64,000 nucleotides of DNA, from assembly GCA_036873135.1 (NCBI GenBank), contig JAPTYO010000004.1, positions 34,133,105 through 34,197,104 on the forward strand, read 5' to 3'. Positions 55,954-64,000 of this stretch are shown here, piece by piece. The DNA comes from Clarkia xantiana subsp. parviflora (taxonomy: Eukaryota > Streptophyta > Magnoliopsida > Myrtales > Onagraceae). Position 1 is the stretch's first letter, and the number at the start of each line of letters is the position of its first letter. Position numbers and translations under genes: made by a program. The notes under the pieces were generated by a model that worked only from the letters and a program-made list of their open reading frames with translations, had not been told where the DNA came from and ran no database searches.

Positions 55954-56049
55954 TATTAAGTCGCCGCGAATGGCGCAAGTTATCTATCAATCCGATGTAA
56001 GCAAAGCTTTGAGTTATTAATAAAAGAAGTTGCTTCCGATCAAATTGTT

Positions 56050-56700
56050 TTCAAATTTATTCTAATTATTAGTAAGACGTCCTGAGGGGCGCGACAAAAG
56101 CCTTCCGAGGTACGAGAAAACCCTGCGGGGTATGCGTAAGTCGTCTATATGATGCGGCCAAAAGCCTTAACAGGTACGGACAAAAGCCCTACGGGGTACA
56201 AGTAAGTCGTCTTTATGACGCAACCAAAAGCCTAGGTACGAAAAGGCCCTAATGGGTCCGCGTAAGTCGTCTATATGATGCGGCCAAAAGCCTTAACGGG
56301 TACGAAAAAGCCTTAGCAGGTCCGCGTAAGTCGTCTATATGATGCGGCCAAAAGCCTTAACGGGTATGAAAAAGCCTTAACAGGTCCACGAAAGTCGTCT
56401 GGTAAAGACGCGATAAAAGCCCTGGAAGGGTATAACTAAAGTCGTCTGAAAAGACGTGATAAAAGCCTCAAAGGGTACGACGAAATCATCTTAATAATGT
56501 ACGATTGGACGAAGAAACCTTAAGTGGTGAAGTCCCGATTTTGGACGAGAAGCCTTAAGTGGTGAAGTCCCGATTTTGGACGAAAAGCCTTAAATGGTGA
56601 AGTCCCGATTGGACGAGAAGCCTTAAATGGTAAAGTCCCGAGTCAAGCGTCGGAAGGACGTATGAAGTCATCTCAAATGGTGCATCGGAACGTTCTGAGT
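56050..56700. repeat. ~61-bp and ~40-bp tandem repeats behind pol of E
   Basis: About five to six units have GTAAGTCGTCTATATGATGC and GGCCAAAAGCCTTAACGGGT (56140-56460). Then there are about four units with GAAGCCTTAARTGGTGAAGT and CCCGATTTTGGACGA (56515-56645). Both families share AAAGCCTTAA, so one may derive from the other. Confidence 0.85.
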
Positions 56701-56846
56701 AACGAGTTTAAAGCCGCTTTAAATAAGTGCAAATGATTATCGAGACCAAAACAGATAAAAGAAATTCTTCATATGAAGGCTCGAAGGCCCAGGAGTTCTG
56801 ATACAAAAGAAAGGAGAAAAAACTACAAGGACTAAAAGATGTAACA

Positions 56847-59598
56847 TTAGACTTGGCCCTTGTTGGAAGATGGATCCTCAGCAGCATCGGAGGGAGCAAG
56901 GTTCGGAGGGGCCTGGGCAGAAGGCTCCGCAGCCGGCGGAGTCGGGTCCACGGCAGCAGCCTCTTCACTCTCCGCGGGGAGCTTGAAGTACTTCTCCGCG
57001 ACGGGGGCAAGAGTCTCGGACTTCGTGAAGTCAATGGAATCCGCATAGGCTGTGTAGAGTTCCTCGACAGCGTTGTACAAAACATCCTCCATCTCGGACT
57101 TGCAGAACTCTACAGCAGCCACCTTGAATTCTTCAGAGTCCCGATACTCCCCGTGGCCCTGTAGGCGGCCCTCTTCACGACCCTGCTGGAGACCTTCCTC
57201 ACGGCCCTGTAGGAGGCCCTCCTCGAGGCCTTGAGCCTTTGCCTCAGCCAGCTTGGCAGAGAATTCAGCCCTCTCAGCTTCGAACCTCGCCTTGGCCTCC
57301 GCGAGGAGATCCGCGAAGACGCCCTTCTCGTGAATGAGCTGCTTCTTCTCCGCCTCATTCCGCTGCTGCTCCACCTGGACCATCTTCCGCTCCCGACGCA
57401 TGACAGCCTCATGATCTTGAACCTTCTTGAGCAGGTCCGAAGCCATGTCGTCAAGGAGACCCTTCTCCTTGGCCATCTTGTTCTTGGCCGCCACCGCCTC
57501 GTCGAGCTCCACCTGAAGCTTGGCTAATGCATCAGGGTCCGACTTAGCTTCAGCCTCCTCCAAAGCACTCTTCAGAGCCAAGGCGATGGCGAAAAAACGC
57601 TGCTGGTTCACAGTTTCCTAAGGCGAAGGGAAAAAAGATTAGAATTCGATGGTCGAAAGCAGAAATAAGGAAGAAAACAAACAAAGGTAAAGTATTACCT
57701 CCATCCGACGGACGGCCATGGAGCGGAACTCCTCTTCGATGTCCTCCCGCGTCAAGCAAAGCGGCTGTCTCAAAGCGGGAGGAATTGACCCTGCCAGCAG
57801 ATGCAGGGCCAAGTCAGGCTGAAGATTATCCCGTCGAATTGAAAACCCTTGGAGGGATTCGAGCGGACGCCAGGGAACCGTCGCCTGGTCGGGGGTGTAA
57901 ATCTTGTAAACATCATCCATCGGAAGACGAGGGATAACCTCGGCATCATCGGTGGGAGGAGCTACCTCGGTCGGAGGAGGCTCGGGAGTAGGAGTGCGGA
58001 AAGCAGGATGAGGACTCCGGGACACGTCCCTCACGGCGGGCCTCATGCTCCTTGGCCCCGACCTTCCGCGGGGAAGCAGGCCCCCCTCGTCAGGCTCTTC
58101 AACAGAAGGAGAGGCCTCCAAATCAGTCACCCGACGGAACTGAGCATCCGCCGGGACATCCTCCAGCATCAGTTCCTGCGGAGCCGCAGTCTCCGCTGGA
58201 GTAACAGCCTCCGTCGGAGCAGGAGTCTCCGGTGGACCTACGGTGGCAGGACGAACATAGTCAGGAAGAATTCCGCCAGGACACCAGAGAATTTGACGTT
58301 CGACATGCTGGTCTTTCCCAAAGAAGTTGTAATATCCCGCCTTGAGAACGCGGGGGACTTCTCCTTGAAGGATGTATTTAATTTCCCGAACCCGCGATTC
58401 CCGGTCAGCGGGGACAAACTCCTTGGGAACCAATTTCTTATATCTTTTAATTGCACGACGAACGCGCTTACCTTCCTCGACGGTAGTGGCCCCGAAGGCC
58501 CGATCTATCTCCTCCCTCCTGGCCTTCTTGGCCCCGACCTGCTCTTCGGTTGGAGGAGCAGCAGACAGAGGATCGGAAGAGGAAACACCCTTCTTCACCA
58601 ACTTACGCTTCCTCTTAGAGCCACTTGGGACGGCGTCAGTCTCGCCCTGCTTCAGAATGAGATGAGTCAACAGAGAAGCCTTCTTGACTGCAAAATTAAA
58701 AGACAAGACGGTTAGAAGTGTTACCCAGATGACCAAATCTTTGGAAACAGAGTCAAGGAGTCGGACTCCGATAATAATCAAGTCCTTCTCCTGAAGCTTG
58801 TTGGCGTCGAGGGGTATGAAGTTGTCTCCCCAACGATATAGCTGAACCATTTGGAGAGTGTTGAGGTCATCCTCAGTGTAATCTAGAAGCTTGGGGGCAG
58901 GGTCCGCCACGACCTCTCGCTGAGGCCACGGGACAGAGCTGTGTTGGACGAAGAAGTAGTACTTCTTCCATCCGCTATTTTCAGACCCCGAGTTACGTAT
59001 CAGTATCCGATCCTTGTGGAACTTCCAAGTCTCGCTATCCCAGCCGAAACGTGAAAGTTGTTCCTTTGTCCACTTGGGGAGTCGGGGGGAGAAGGAGCAG
59101 ACACCAGCCTTGTTGCACTTCATGCCATAGAAAGTGCGGAAGAGTAGTAGACTGTACGTCCACTACTGGTGGTGGCATAGGAGTTGGAAGGCATTCCACA
59201 CGCGGATGGTGTGTGGAGAGAAGGTACAAGGGTGCGTTTTGTAGAAGTTGCACATCTCCACCAAATTTCCGCAGAAGGGGAATCGAATCCCCGCGCTTAT
59301 TTGTCCGGCGGAGACAAACACTTCCCCTTCCTTTGGACGCGTAACGATGTGCTTCCTTCTGACGGCAGACTGGGACTCGTATGGGAAACGAGGTTCCCAA
59401 TCCGAGGTAATACACCCCTCTCTAAGGGCAACCTCATATGAGGCCTCAGAAATCTCATTGACAGCGAATTCAAAAGTGAAAGGAGCCCTAGCCTCAGAAC
59501 TAGCTTCGTCTAAAATGGTTACAAACAAGAAGATTTGAGAAAAGGAGAGCAAACATCAGCAAATCATAAAAACATAGAAGAAAGTCCTTACCAGACAT
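56847..59598 (-). CDS. Antisense spliced gene of E (putative gypsy-type transposon domain plus coiled coil)
   Basis: Minus strand. Exon 1 is only ATGTCTG (59598-59592). An intron 59591-59510 (82 bp, GT-AG) joins it in phase to DEASSEARAPF. The transposon-like domain follows (IRFPFCGNLVEMC, HTIRVWNAFQLL, KKYYFFVQH), interrupted by one TAG at 59165-59163 (HHQ-stop-WTYSLL). A basic/Pro-rich middle part is next; a small GT-AG intron may lie near 58729-58690. A clear intron at 57698-57618 (81 bp) joins RRME to ETVNQQRFFAIALAL. The last exon has a long coiled coil (ALEEAEAKSDPDAL to LAEAKARFEAE), then EGLLQGREEG repeats, and ends at 56847. Domain order and intron style match A and D. A TATA box stands 157 bases upstream. 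The function is unknown. Confidence 0.78.
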
Positions 59599-59754
59599 GA
59601 TAGGTGATCGGTGAGGAAAGGTGAAGGAAGATCGGAAGGGCTGAAGGCCTGAGATCACTTGAGCAGCAGGGAGAACTTGGAGGAGAAGCTTCGAATGCAA
59701 GAACAGCAGAAATCGAGAGAGTGCAGAAGAAGTGAATAATGCCAGGGTTTTAGC

Positions 59755-59763
59755 TTTTATAAG
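59755..59763 (-). promoter_or_regulatory. TATA box for the antisense gene of E
   Basis: On the minus strand CTTATAAAA lies 157 bases before the ATG at 59598. A pyrimidine-rich leader (CTTCTTCTGCACTCTCTCG) follows, as in plant core promoters. It supports own transcription of the antisense gene from inside the element. Confidence 0.6.
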
Positions 59764-60265
59764 CAAAAGGACAACTGGAGGGACTTAAATCTTGATCGTT
59801 GAAGATAAAACGACTCGATCATAATCGTTGAAATCAGGAAGACGGTACGGAAGAGACAGCTGGATGGGCCTGATCTGCACCGTTGAAGAGGAAACGACAC
59901 GATCTTAATCGCCGAGATTATAGGTACGGAAGGGACGTGAGTGACGTCACAGCTGCTTTTTCAGAAAGTAACAGTCACGCCGATTTAAATGTCGTTTCCT
60001 TATCCCCAGGCATTTAATGCTACAGTAACCGAGGAGTCTCCTCGGATTTGGCAACTGATAATGGGGTCCAATGGGCCCCAGGTAATCATGAGTGAGAAAC
60101 TCTGTCATATAGCAATTGTGTGCAAGGCAAAAGCCTCCGACGGAGGTATCAAGAAATGTAAAGATAAAAGCCCCCGACGGCGGTATCGGGAGCTGTGAAG
60201 ACAAAAGCCTTCGACAGCAAGATCAGAGGATCTGAACTGAAAGACACGGCGAACTAAAAGTACCC
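59764..60265. other. Region upstream of the antisense gene, before the polypurine tract of E
   Basis: No frame of interest. 59785-59930 has two or three related phrases (TTGATCGTTGAAGATAAAAC and CACCGTTGAAGAGGAAACG, each followed by GACxCGATC), spaced about 55-90 bases, in the likely antisense promoter. 60130-60230 has four AAAAGCCxxCGACxG phrases. Confidence 0.5.
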
Positions 60266-60282
60266 CATGTCTTGGGGGCAAA
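60266..60282 (+). promoter_or_regulatory. Polypurine tract of E
   Basis: CATGTCTTGGGGGCAAA, directly before the 3' LTR. Confidence 0.78.
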
Positions 60283-61043
60283 TGATGGGTTCCGATGTAA
60301 TCGTTAGCCCCATTAACAGCCAATGGACGGCGAATAGGTCCAGTGGGCCTCGTGAAAAGCCTGGAAGGCCCAGAGGCCCAGTATGAAGGGTTCCGATTTT
60401 AGCGGTCCCGATGTATGAGCTGAATGCTCCCGACAAGAAGCCTCTGAGTAGGCCCCGATATGCCTTAGTAAAGGCCCCGATAATAAAGCCCCGCAGAGGC
60501 TGGACCTGTCTTGTAGAGACTGAAGGTCCTGGATGGTGATCTAGAATGAGACAACTCTGGAGTCTCCGACAGGAGTCGGGACTTGTGATCAGAGAATAAA
60601 GACCGAGAAACTCGCCTACTAGATAGAGTAGTGGGAGACGGTTAGAGATAAAGATAAATCCCCCGAGATACGCAGGGCGTGCCCGAGATACGCGGAGTAC
60701 GGGTAAGATACGCGGAGCGTGGGGCGAGATATGTGGAATCCCAACCGAGATATACGGAATCGTGACGAGATACACGGAATCATGGGTACAACGGCCAAGC
60801 ATGGTCACAGGTAGCTGGGCAACTCCTCCTCCTATATAAAGGAGGAAGTTACCCCAGAAAACGCATACTCTCTAATACGCACTTAGAATACTGTTGCCAC
60901 CCCATTGATTGTATACTCATTTAAGCATCGGAGAGGGATTCTGGGTCACCACCCAGGTCATCCCCTTTTGCAGGATTACGCGGAGCCCAGGAGTCCAGAG
61001 CATTCCGTTAAGGACGTAACGGAGCTTCGTCCGTGATCCAACA
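60283..61043 (+). repeat. 3' LTR of E (761 bp)
   Basis: Same length as the 5' LTR, without indels. The differences I can see are almost all transitions. The TATA box is at 60833-60840. It is followed by AATCC (61044-61048). Confidence 0.93.
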
Positions 61044-61048
61044 AATCC

Positions 61049-61428
61049 TTTATATAAGAATTTACTATCTCATATCCCATCGAATACTTTTTTTTATTTT
61101 CCATTGAAATAATGAGGGGCAACTCATAAATACTTTTTTTTTATAATATATTAATAAGATATGAGTTGTGAATGGTTTAAAGTAGACATGATTTTTAAAT
61201 GCCATTAATTCCCCACGTGCAGCCCAAGGTTGTTCGTTCCCTTTAATAGATGCACTGCATAACATTAAATGGATTCACTTGTCTCTTCTCTAACATTATT
61301 TATTTATTTCCAACTTTTTCCAAAAAACAAAAATCACAAACACACCACAATTGAATTAATTGAGCTTCTCCAACTACACCTACCTAGTAAGTGTAGTTAG
61401 TAATGGTTGACTTCTCCACTCGATTATG
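61049..61428. other. Host AT-rich sequence
   Basis: No gene or repeat recognised. Confidence 0.45.
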
Positions 61429-61531
61429 TTTTTTTTTTTTTTTTTTTTTGAAAAGAACATATTTATTGTCTCAGTTTCACTTTGGTGTCCGACGTTTAAA
61501 TTGTTGATGCCAGGGATCGAACTCAGGACGT
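61429..61531 (-). mobile_element. Possible truncated SINE
   Basis: On the minus strand AGTTCGATCCC (61523-61513) resembles the B box of a tRNA-derived SINE. It is followed by about 60 bases and then a run of about 20 As (the T-run at 61430-61449). No A box is visible; it may be hidden by the Copia LTR that starts near here. Alternatively the B-box-like part belongs to the LTR. Confidence 0.3.
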
Positions 61532-61960
61532 GGAGGACAGCAGAGGCGCGCCAAAATTCAAACAGCAGTTAAGTTAGGTTAGATCCGGTCCAGACAAGCC
61601 GGTTCAGACAACGGTTCACACCCAGCCCGGTCCAATTGTTCATCAGCAGCAGCAGCACGTTTTTGCGAAACTTCAGCTGATTTTCAGCTAATTTCTAGAG
61701 ATTTTCTGTTTATTTCCGTTGAGTAATTAGTGGGTCAGTTTAGTGAAGTAGTGGGTCTGTAATTCATGCTATTTTCGGAGCTATAAAAGCCATTGTAAAA
61801 TCAGATTGATGTATGCAAGTAATCAATAATATTTCTTCTTCGGTTTTTCATTTTGCCTTGTTCAATTCTTAGTTTCTGTTACTTAATCCAATCCATTACA
61901 TTACAGTGTGATCTGTAAGTGAGTGTGAGTGATTCGAAATCCCATATTTAAGTTTCCACA
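61502..61960 (+). repeat. 5' LTR of Copia H (left end uncertain)
   Basis: The right end is clear: TTTCCACA, then AG and the primer site. The start could be TGTTGATGCC (61502) or a TG near 61532; without the 3' LTR it cannot be decided. TATAAAAG is at 61782-61789. Confidence 0.6.
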
Positions 61961-61962
61961 AG

Positions 61963-61976
61963 TGGTATCAGAGCTC
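61963..61976 (+). promoter_or_regulatory. Primer binding site of Copia H (tRNA-iMet)
   Basis: TGGTATCAGAGCTC, the classical iMet-type site, two bases after the LTR. Confidence 0.9.
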
Positions 61977-62013
61977 AAGGTTAGGAAATCGAAATTTTCC
62001 TGCAATCCTGAAA

Positions 62014-64000
62014 ATGACAGAAGGAAGTTCAAGCTTGTTTGGTTTGGAGATACCTAAGTATGATGGTGATTATGCTTATTGGAGTACTGTCATGGAGAAT
62101 CTGCTGCGAGCAAAGGAGTTTTGGGAAGTTGTCGAAGATGGGATTGGAGAAGAAACAGATCCAAGCTTTAAACAAAGGAAGCTTATTGATATGAAGGCAA
62201 AAGGGTTGCTGTTTCAGGCAATTGACAGAGCTACTTTGTCGACCATCATCAATAAAGATACGTCAAAGGACATTTGGCTATCTATGAAGAAGAAGGGAAC
62301 TGGGTCTGAGAGGGTTCAAAAGGCTCAGTTGCAGGCACTCAGGAGGGAATTCGAACTTCTTCAAATGAAGGAAGGAGAAAGAGTGCTAGATTACTGTATG
62401 AGGGTTATGGAGATTTGCACAAAGATGAGGATCAATGGAGAAGCATTGACAGATAAACTGATAGTTGAGAAAATCCTGAGGTCTCTAACACACAAATGGG
62501 ACCTTGTGGTTATCTCAATTACTGAAGCCAAAGACCTGGAATCTCTAACATTGGATGAGCTACAAAGCTCTTTAATTCTTCATGAGCAAGTTCTGAATAG
62601 GAATTCAGATGTAGAAGAACATGCTTTGACAGCATGTGAGAAGAACCAATTCAACAGGAAGAGAGGTTCTTTTCGAGGTAGAGGAAGAGGTGGCCCAGGA
62701 AGAGGTCAGTTCATCAAACACCATGAAGAAGAAGAAGAGAAAAAGAGTTTTGACAGGGGGAGCAGCAGCTCAAGTCAAAGGGGTAGCTATCAGACTAGAG
62801 GTAGAGGTCGAGGAAGAGGAAGCAAATCCCAAGTAGAATGCTACAGGTGTCATCGTATGGGGCATTTCAAGTCAGAGTGTTATGCCAAGATACCTGACAG
62901 AAAGGAGGAGCATTCAAATTTCACAGGTGAAGAAGAATTGCTGCTGATGGCAGTGAATGAAGGAGAGCCAAGTCAAACCAGCAAGAATATCTGGTTCCTT
63001 GACTCAGGTTGCAGCAACCATATGACAGGTAACAAGGAAGTTTTTACTTCCTTGGACGAAAGTTATCAATCAAAGGTAGTGTTTGGTAACAACTCAGGAG
63101 TTCCAGTTAAAGGGAGAGGCCATATTAGAGTCAAGACTGAGAATGGTTCAGTTGAAGAAATCAAAGACGTTCTATATGTACCTGCTCTCACCACAAGCCT
63201 ACTCAGCATAGGCCAATTTCAGGAACTTGGATATGCAATGGTTATAGATGACAAATGCTTTGATATATACAATGACAAGCATGATCTCATCTTTACCTCA
63301 AAGCTAACGGAGAAGAGACTCTTTCCAGTCAAGCTAAGCATTGTTCACAGATGTTTACTTGTCAAGGAAGGATCAGCTGAGAGTCTAGGAGATGCCTCAT
63401 GGCTATGGCATTTAAGAATGGGCCATCTAGGATTCAGTGGACTCAAAACCTTGAAGTCACAGAACATGGTGCTAGGCTTACCTGAGATTGAAGAAAAGAA
63501 GCAGCTGTGTGAAACGTGTGTCCTAAGCAAGCAAAGTAAGGAGTCCTTTCCAAGTGGACCTGCAGGGAGAGCTACTGAAGTATTACAACTCATCCACACA
63601 GACATATGTGGACCTATCTCACCTGAGACCAATGGAGGAAAGAGGTATTTCATCTCCTTTATAGATGATTTCTCAAGGAAGGCATGGGTTTATATCCTCA
63701 CAGCCAAGTCAGACGCCTTGGATGCATTCAGGGCATTCAGGACTCAAGTGGAGGCTCAGACCAAGAAGAAGATCATGTGCTTAAGGTCTGACAGAGGTGG
63801 AGAATACTGCTCCACTGAGTTTGAACTTTTTTGCAAGCATAGAGGAATCAGAAGGCAAAAGACAGCTCCTCACACCCCTGAGCAGAATGGAGTTGCAGAA
63901 AGGAAGAACAGGACGGTCATTAACATGGTAAGAAGCATCATGAAGGCAAGGAATGTGCCTAAATCCTTTTGGGCAGAAGCAGTTGTGTGGAGCTTCTTCA
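62014..64000 (+). CDS. Copia Gag-Pol polyprotein (H), partial
   Basis: The ATG at 62014 (MTEGSSSLFGLEIPKYDGD) lies 37 bases after the primer site and is the first ATG. The frame is open for at least 662 codons to the window end. In order: UBN2-type gag (YWSTVMENLL, KGTGSERVQKAQLQAL); an Arg/Gly-rich stretch; a zinc knuckle CYRCHRMGHFKSEC (CX2CX4HX4C) near 62842-62883; the protease WFLDSGCSNHMTG (D at 63001); GAG-pre-integrase (LWHLRMGHLGFSGL); and integrase with LIHTDICGP (first D), SDRGGEYC (second D, 63790) and APHTPEQNGVAER (E). The product is cleaved by its own protease in virus-like particles. Confidence 0.9.
   Translation, partial: MTEGSSSLFGLEIPKYDGDYAYWSTVMENLLRAKEFWEVVEDGIGEETDPSFKQRKLIDMKAKGLLFQAIDRATLSTIINKDTSKDIWLSMKKKGTGSERVQKAQLQALRREFELLQMKEGERVLDYCMRVMEICTKMRINGEALTDKLIVEKILRSLTHKWDLVVISITEAKDLESLTLDELQSSLILHEQVLNRNSDVEEHALTACEKNQFNRKRGSFRGRGRGGPGRGQFIKHHEEEEEKKSFDRGSSSSSQRGSYQTRGRGRGRGSKSQVECYRCHRMGHFKSECYAKIPDRKEEHSNFTGEEELLLMAVNEGEPSQTSKNIWFLDSGCSNHMTGNKEVFTSLDESYQSKVVFGNNSGVPVKGRGHIRVKTENGSVEEIKDVLYVPALTTSLLSIGQFQELGYAMVIDDKCFDIYNDKHDLIFTSKLTEKRLFPVKLSIVHRCLLVKEGSAESLGDASWLWHLRMGHLGFSGLKTLKSQNMVLGLPEIEEKKQLCETCVLSKQSKESFPSGPAGRATEVLQLIHTDICGPISPETNGGKRYFISFIDDFSRKAWVYILTAKSDALDAFRAFRTQVEAQTKKKIMCLRSDRGGEYCSTEFELFCKHRGIRRQKTAPHTPEQNGVAERKNRTVINMVRSIMKARNVPKSFWAEAVVWSFF

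Larger units (their letters stand above)
49547..61043 (+). mobile_element. Element E: Tat-type Ty3 element with pol region, inactivated
   Basis: 11.5 kb, two LTRs of 761 bp each, AATCC at 49542-49546 and 61044-61048, primer site TGGCGCCGTC and polypurine tract CTTGGGGGCAAA. It encodes Gag, protease, RT, two RNase H domains and integrase, followed by tandem repeats and an antisense spliced gene. The second RNase H and the antisense gene fit the Tat lineage. The LTRs differ by about 12 substitutions (1.6% by eye), yet the coding region has several shifts, a stop codon and an RT deletion, so this copy cannot replicate by itself. Confidence 0.93.
61502..64000 (+). mobile_element. Element H: Copia element, cut by the window end
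   Basis: LTR, primer site and the start of an open gag-pol. RT, RNase H and the 3' LTR lie beyond 64000. The open frame suggests a young element. Confidence 0.88.

Noticed and set aside
49547..61043. Endogenous plant pararetrovirus
   Set aside because: E has LTRs, a primer site, 5-bp target duplications and an integrase. There is no movement protein or coat protein typical of caulimoviruses.
61502..61545. A tRNA gene (GATCGAACTC resembles a B box)
   Set aside because: No A box and no cloverleaf can be formed. At best it is a SINE remnant or part of the Copia LTR.

Overview
The window looks like intergenic heterochromatin of a flowering plant, probably a eudicot. It is built almost entirely of LTR retrotransposons, many nested, plus small DNA transposons in AT-rich host sequence. 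I found no convincing host protein gene, tRNA, rRNA or CRISPR array. Signs of a plant are tRNA-Asp-like primer sites (TGGCGCCGTC), Tat-type Ty3 proteins with two RNase H domains, Copia elements primed by initiator tRNA-Met, Mutator-like elements with 9-bp target duplications and hAT MITEs with 8-bp duplications.

Layout. 1-522 is the end of an LTR related to element A. Element A (793-11792) and element B (11798-21078) sit back to back, and the same 5-bp duplication AGGGT occurs before A, between A and B, and after B. 21084-29031 is AT-rich host DNA with a diverged repeat array and several foldback or MITE-like elements. 29032-44739 is a three-level nest: an old minus-strand Copia element (G) is split by a deleted minus-strand Ty3 element (F, 33053-44430), which is split by a very young plus-strand element (D, 34096-43849). 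All three have matching target duplications (TATTT, GTTTT, GCCGT). 44760-48783 holds two Mutator-like foldback elements and two hAT MITEs, one of them inside a Mutator TIR. 49547-61043 is element E, a Tat-like element with a pol region. From about 61502 to the window end is the 5' part of a plus-strand Copia element (H) with an open gag-pol frame.

How the parts relate. E carries gag, protease, reverse transcriptase, two RNase H domains and integrase, but has at least three 1-base shifts, a stop codon and a deletion in the RT. A and D carry only gag and protease. Where E switches from protease to pol, they have a second, partial gag module with a second zinc knuckle. B is a related element whose coding region has decayed although its LTRs are still close. 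A, B, D and E share the primer site, a G-rich polypurine tract and a stretch of short tandem repeats behind the coding region. They also share a gene on the opposite strand with short plant-type introns (a domain related to the 'putative gypsy type transposon' family, then a coiled coil). This suggests that A, B and D are non-autonomous elements moved in trans by an E-like partner; that is inference. The U3 regions of A, B and D also carry unrelated but similarly built palindrome arrays, which differ in length between the two LTRs of A and of B.
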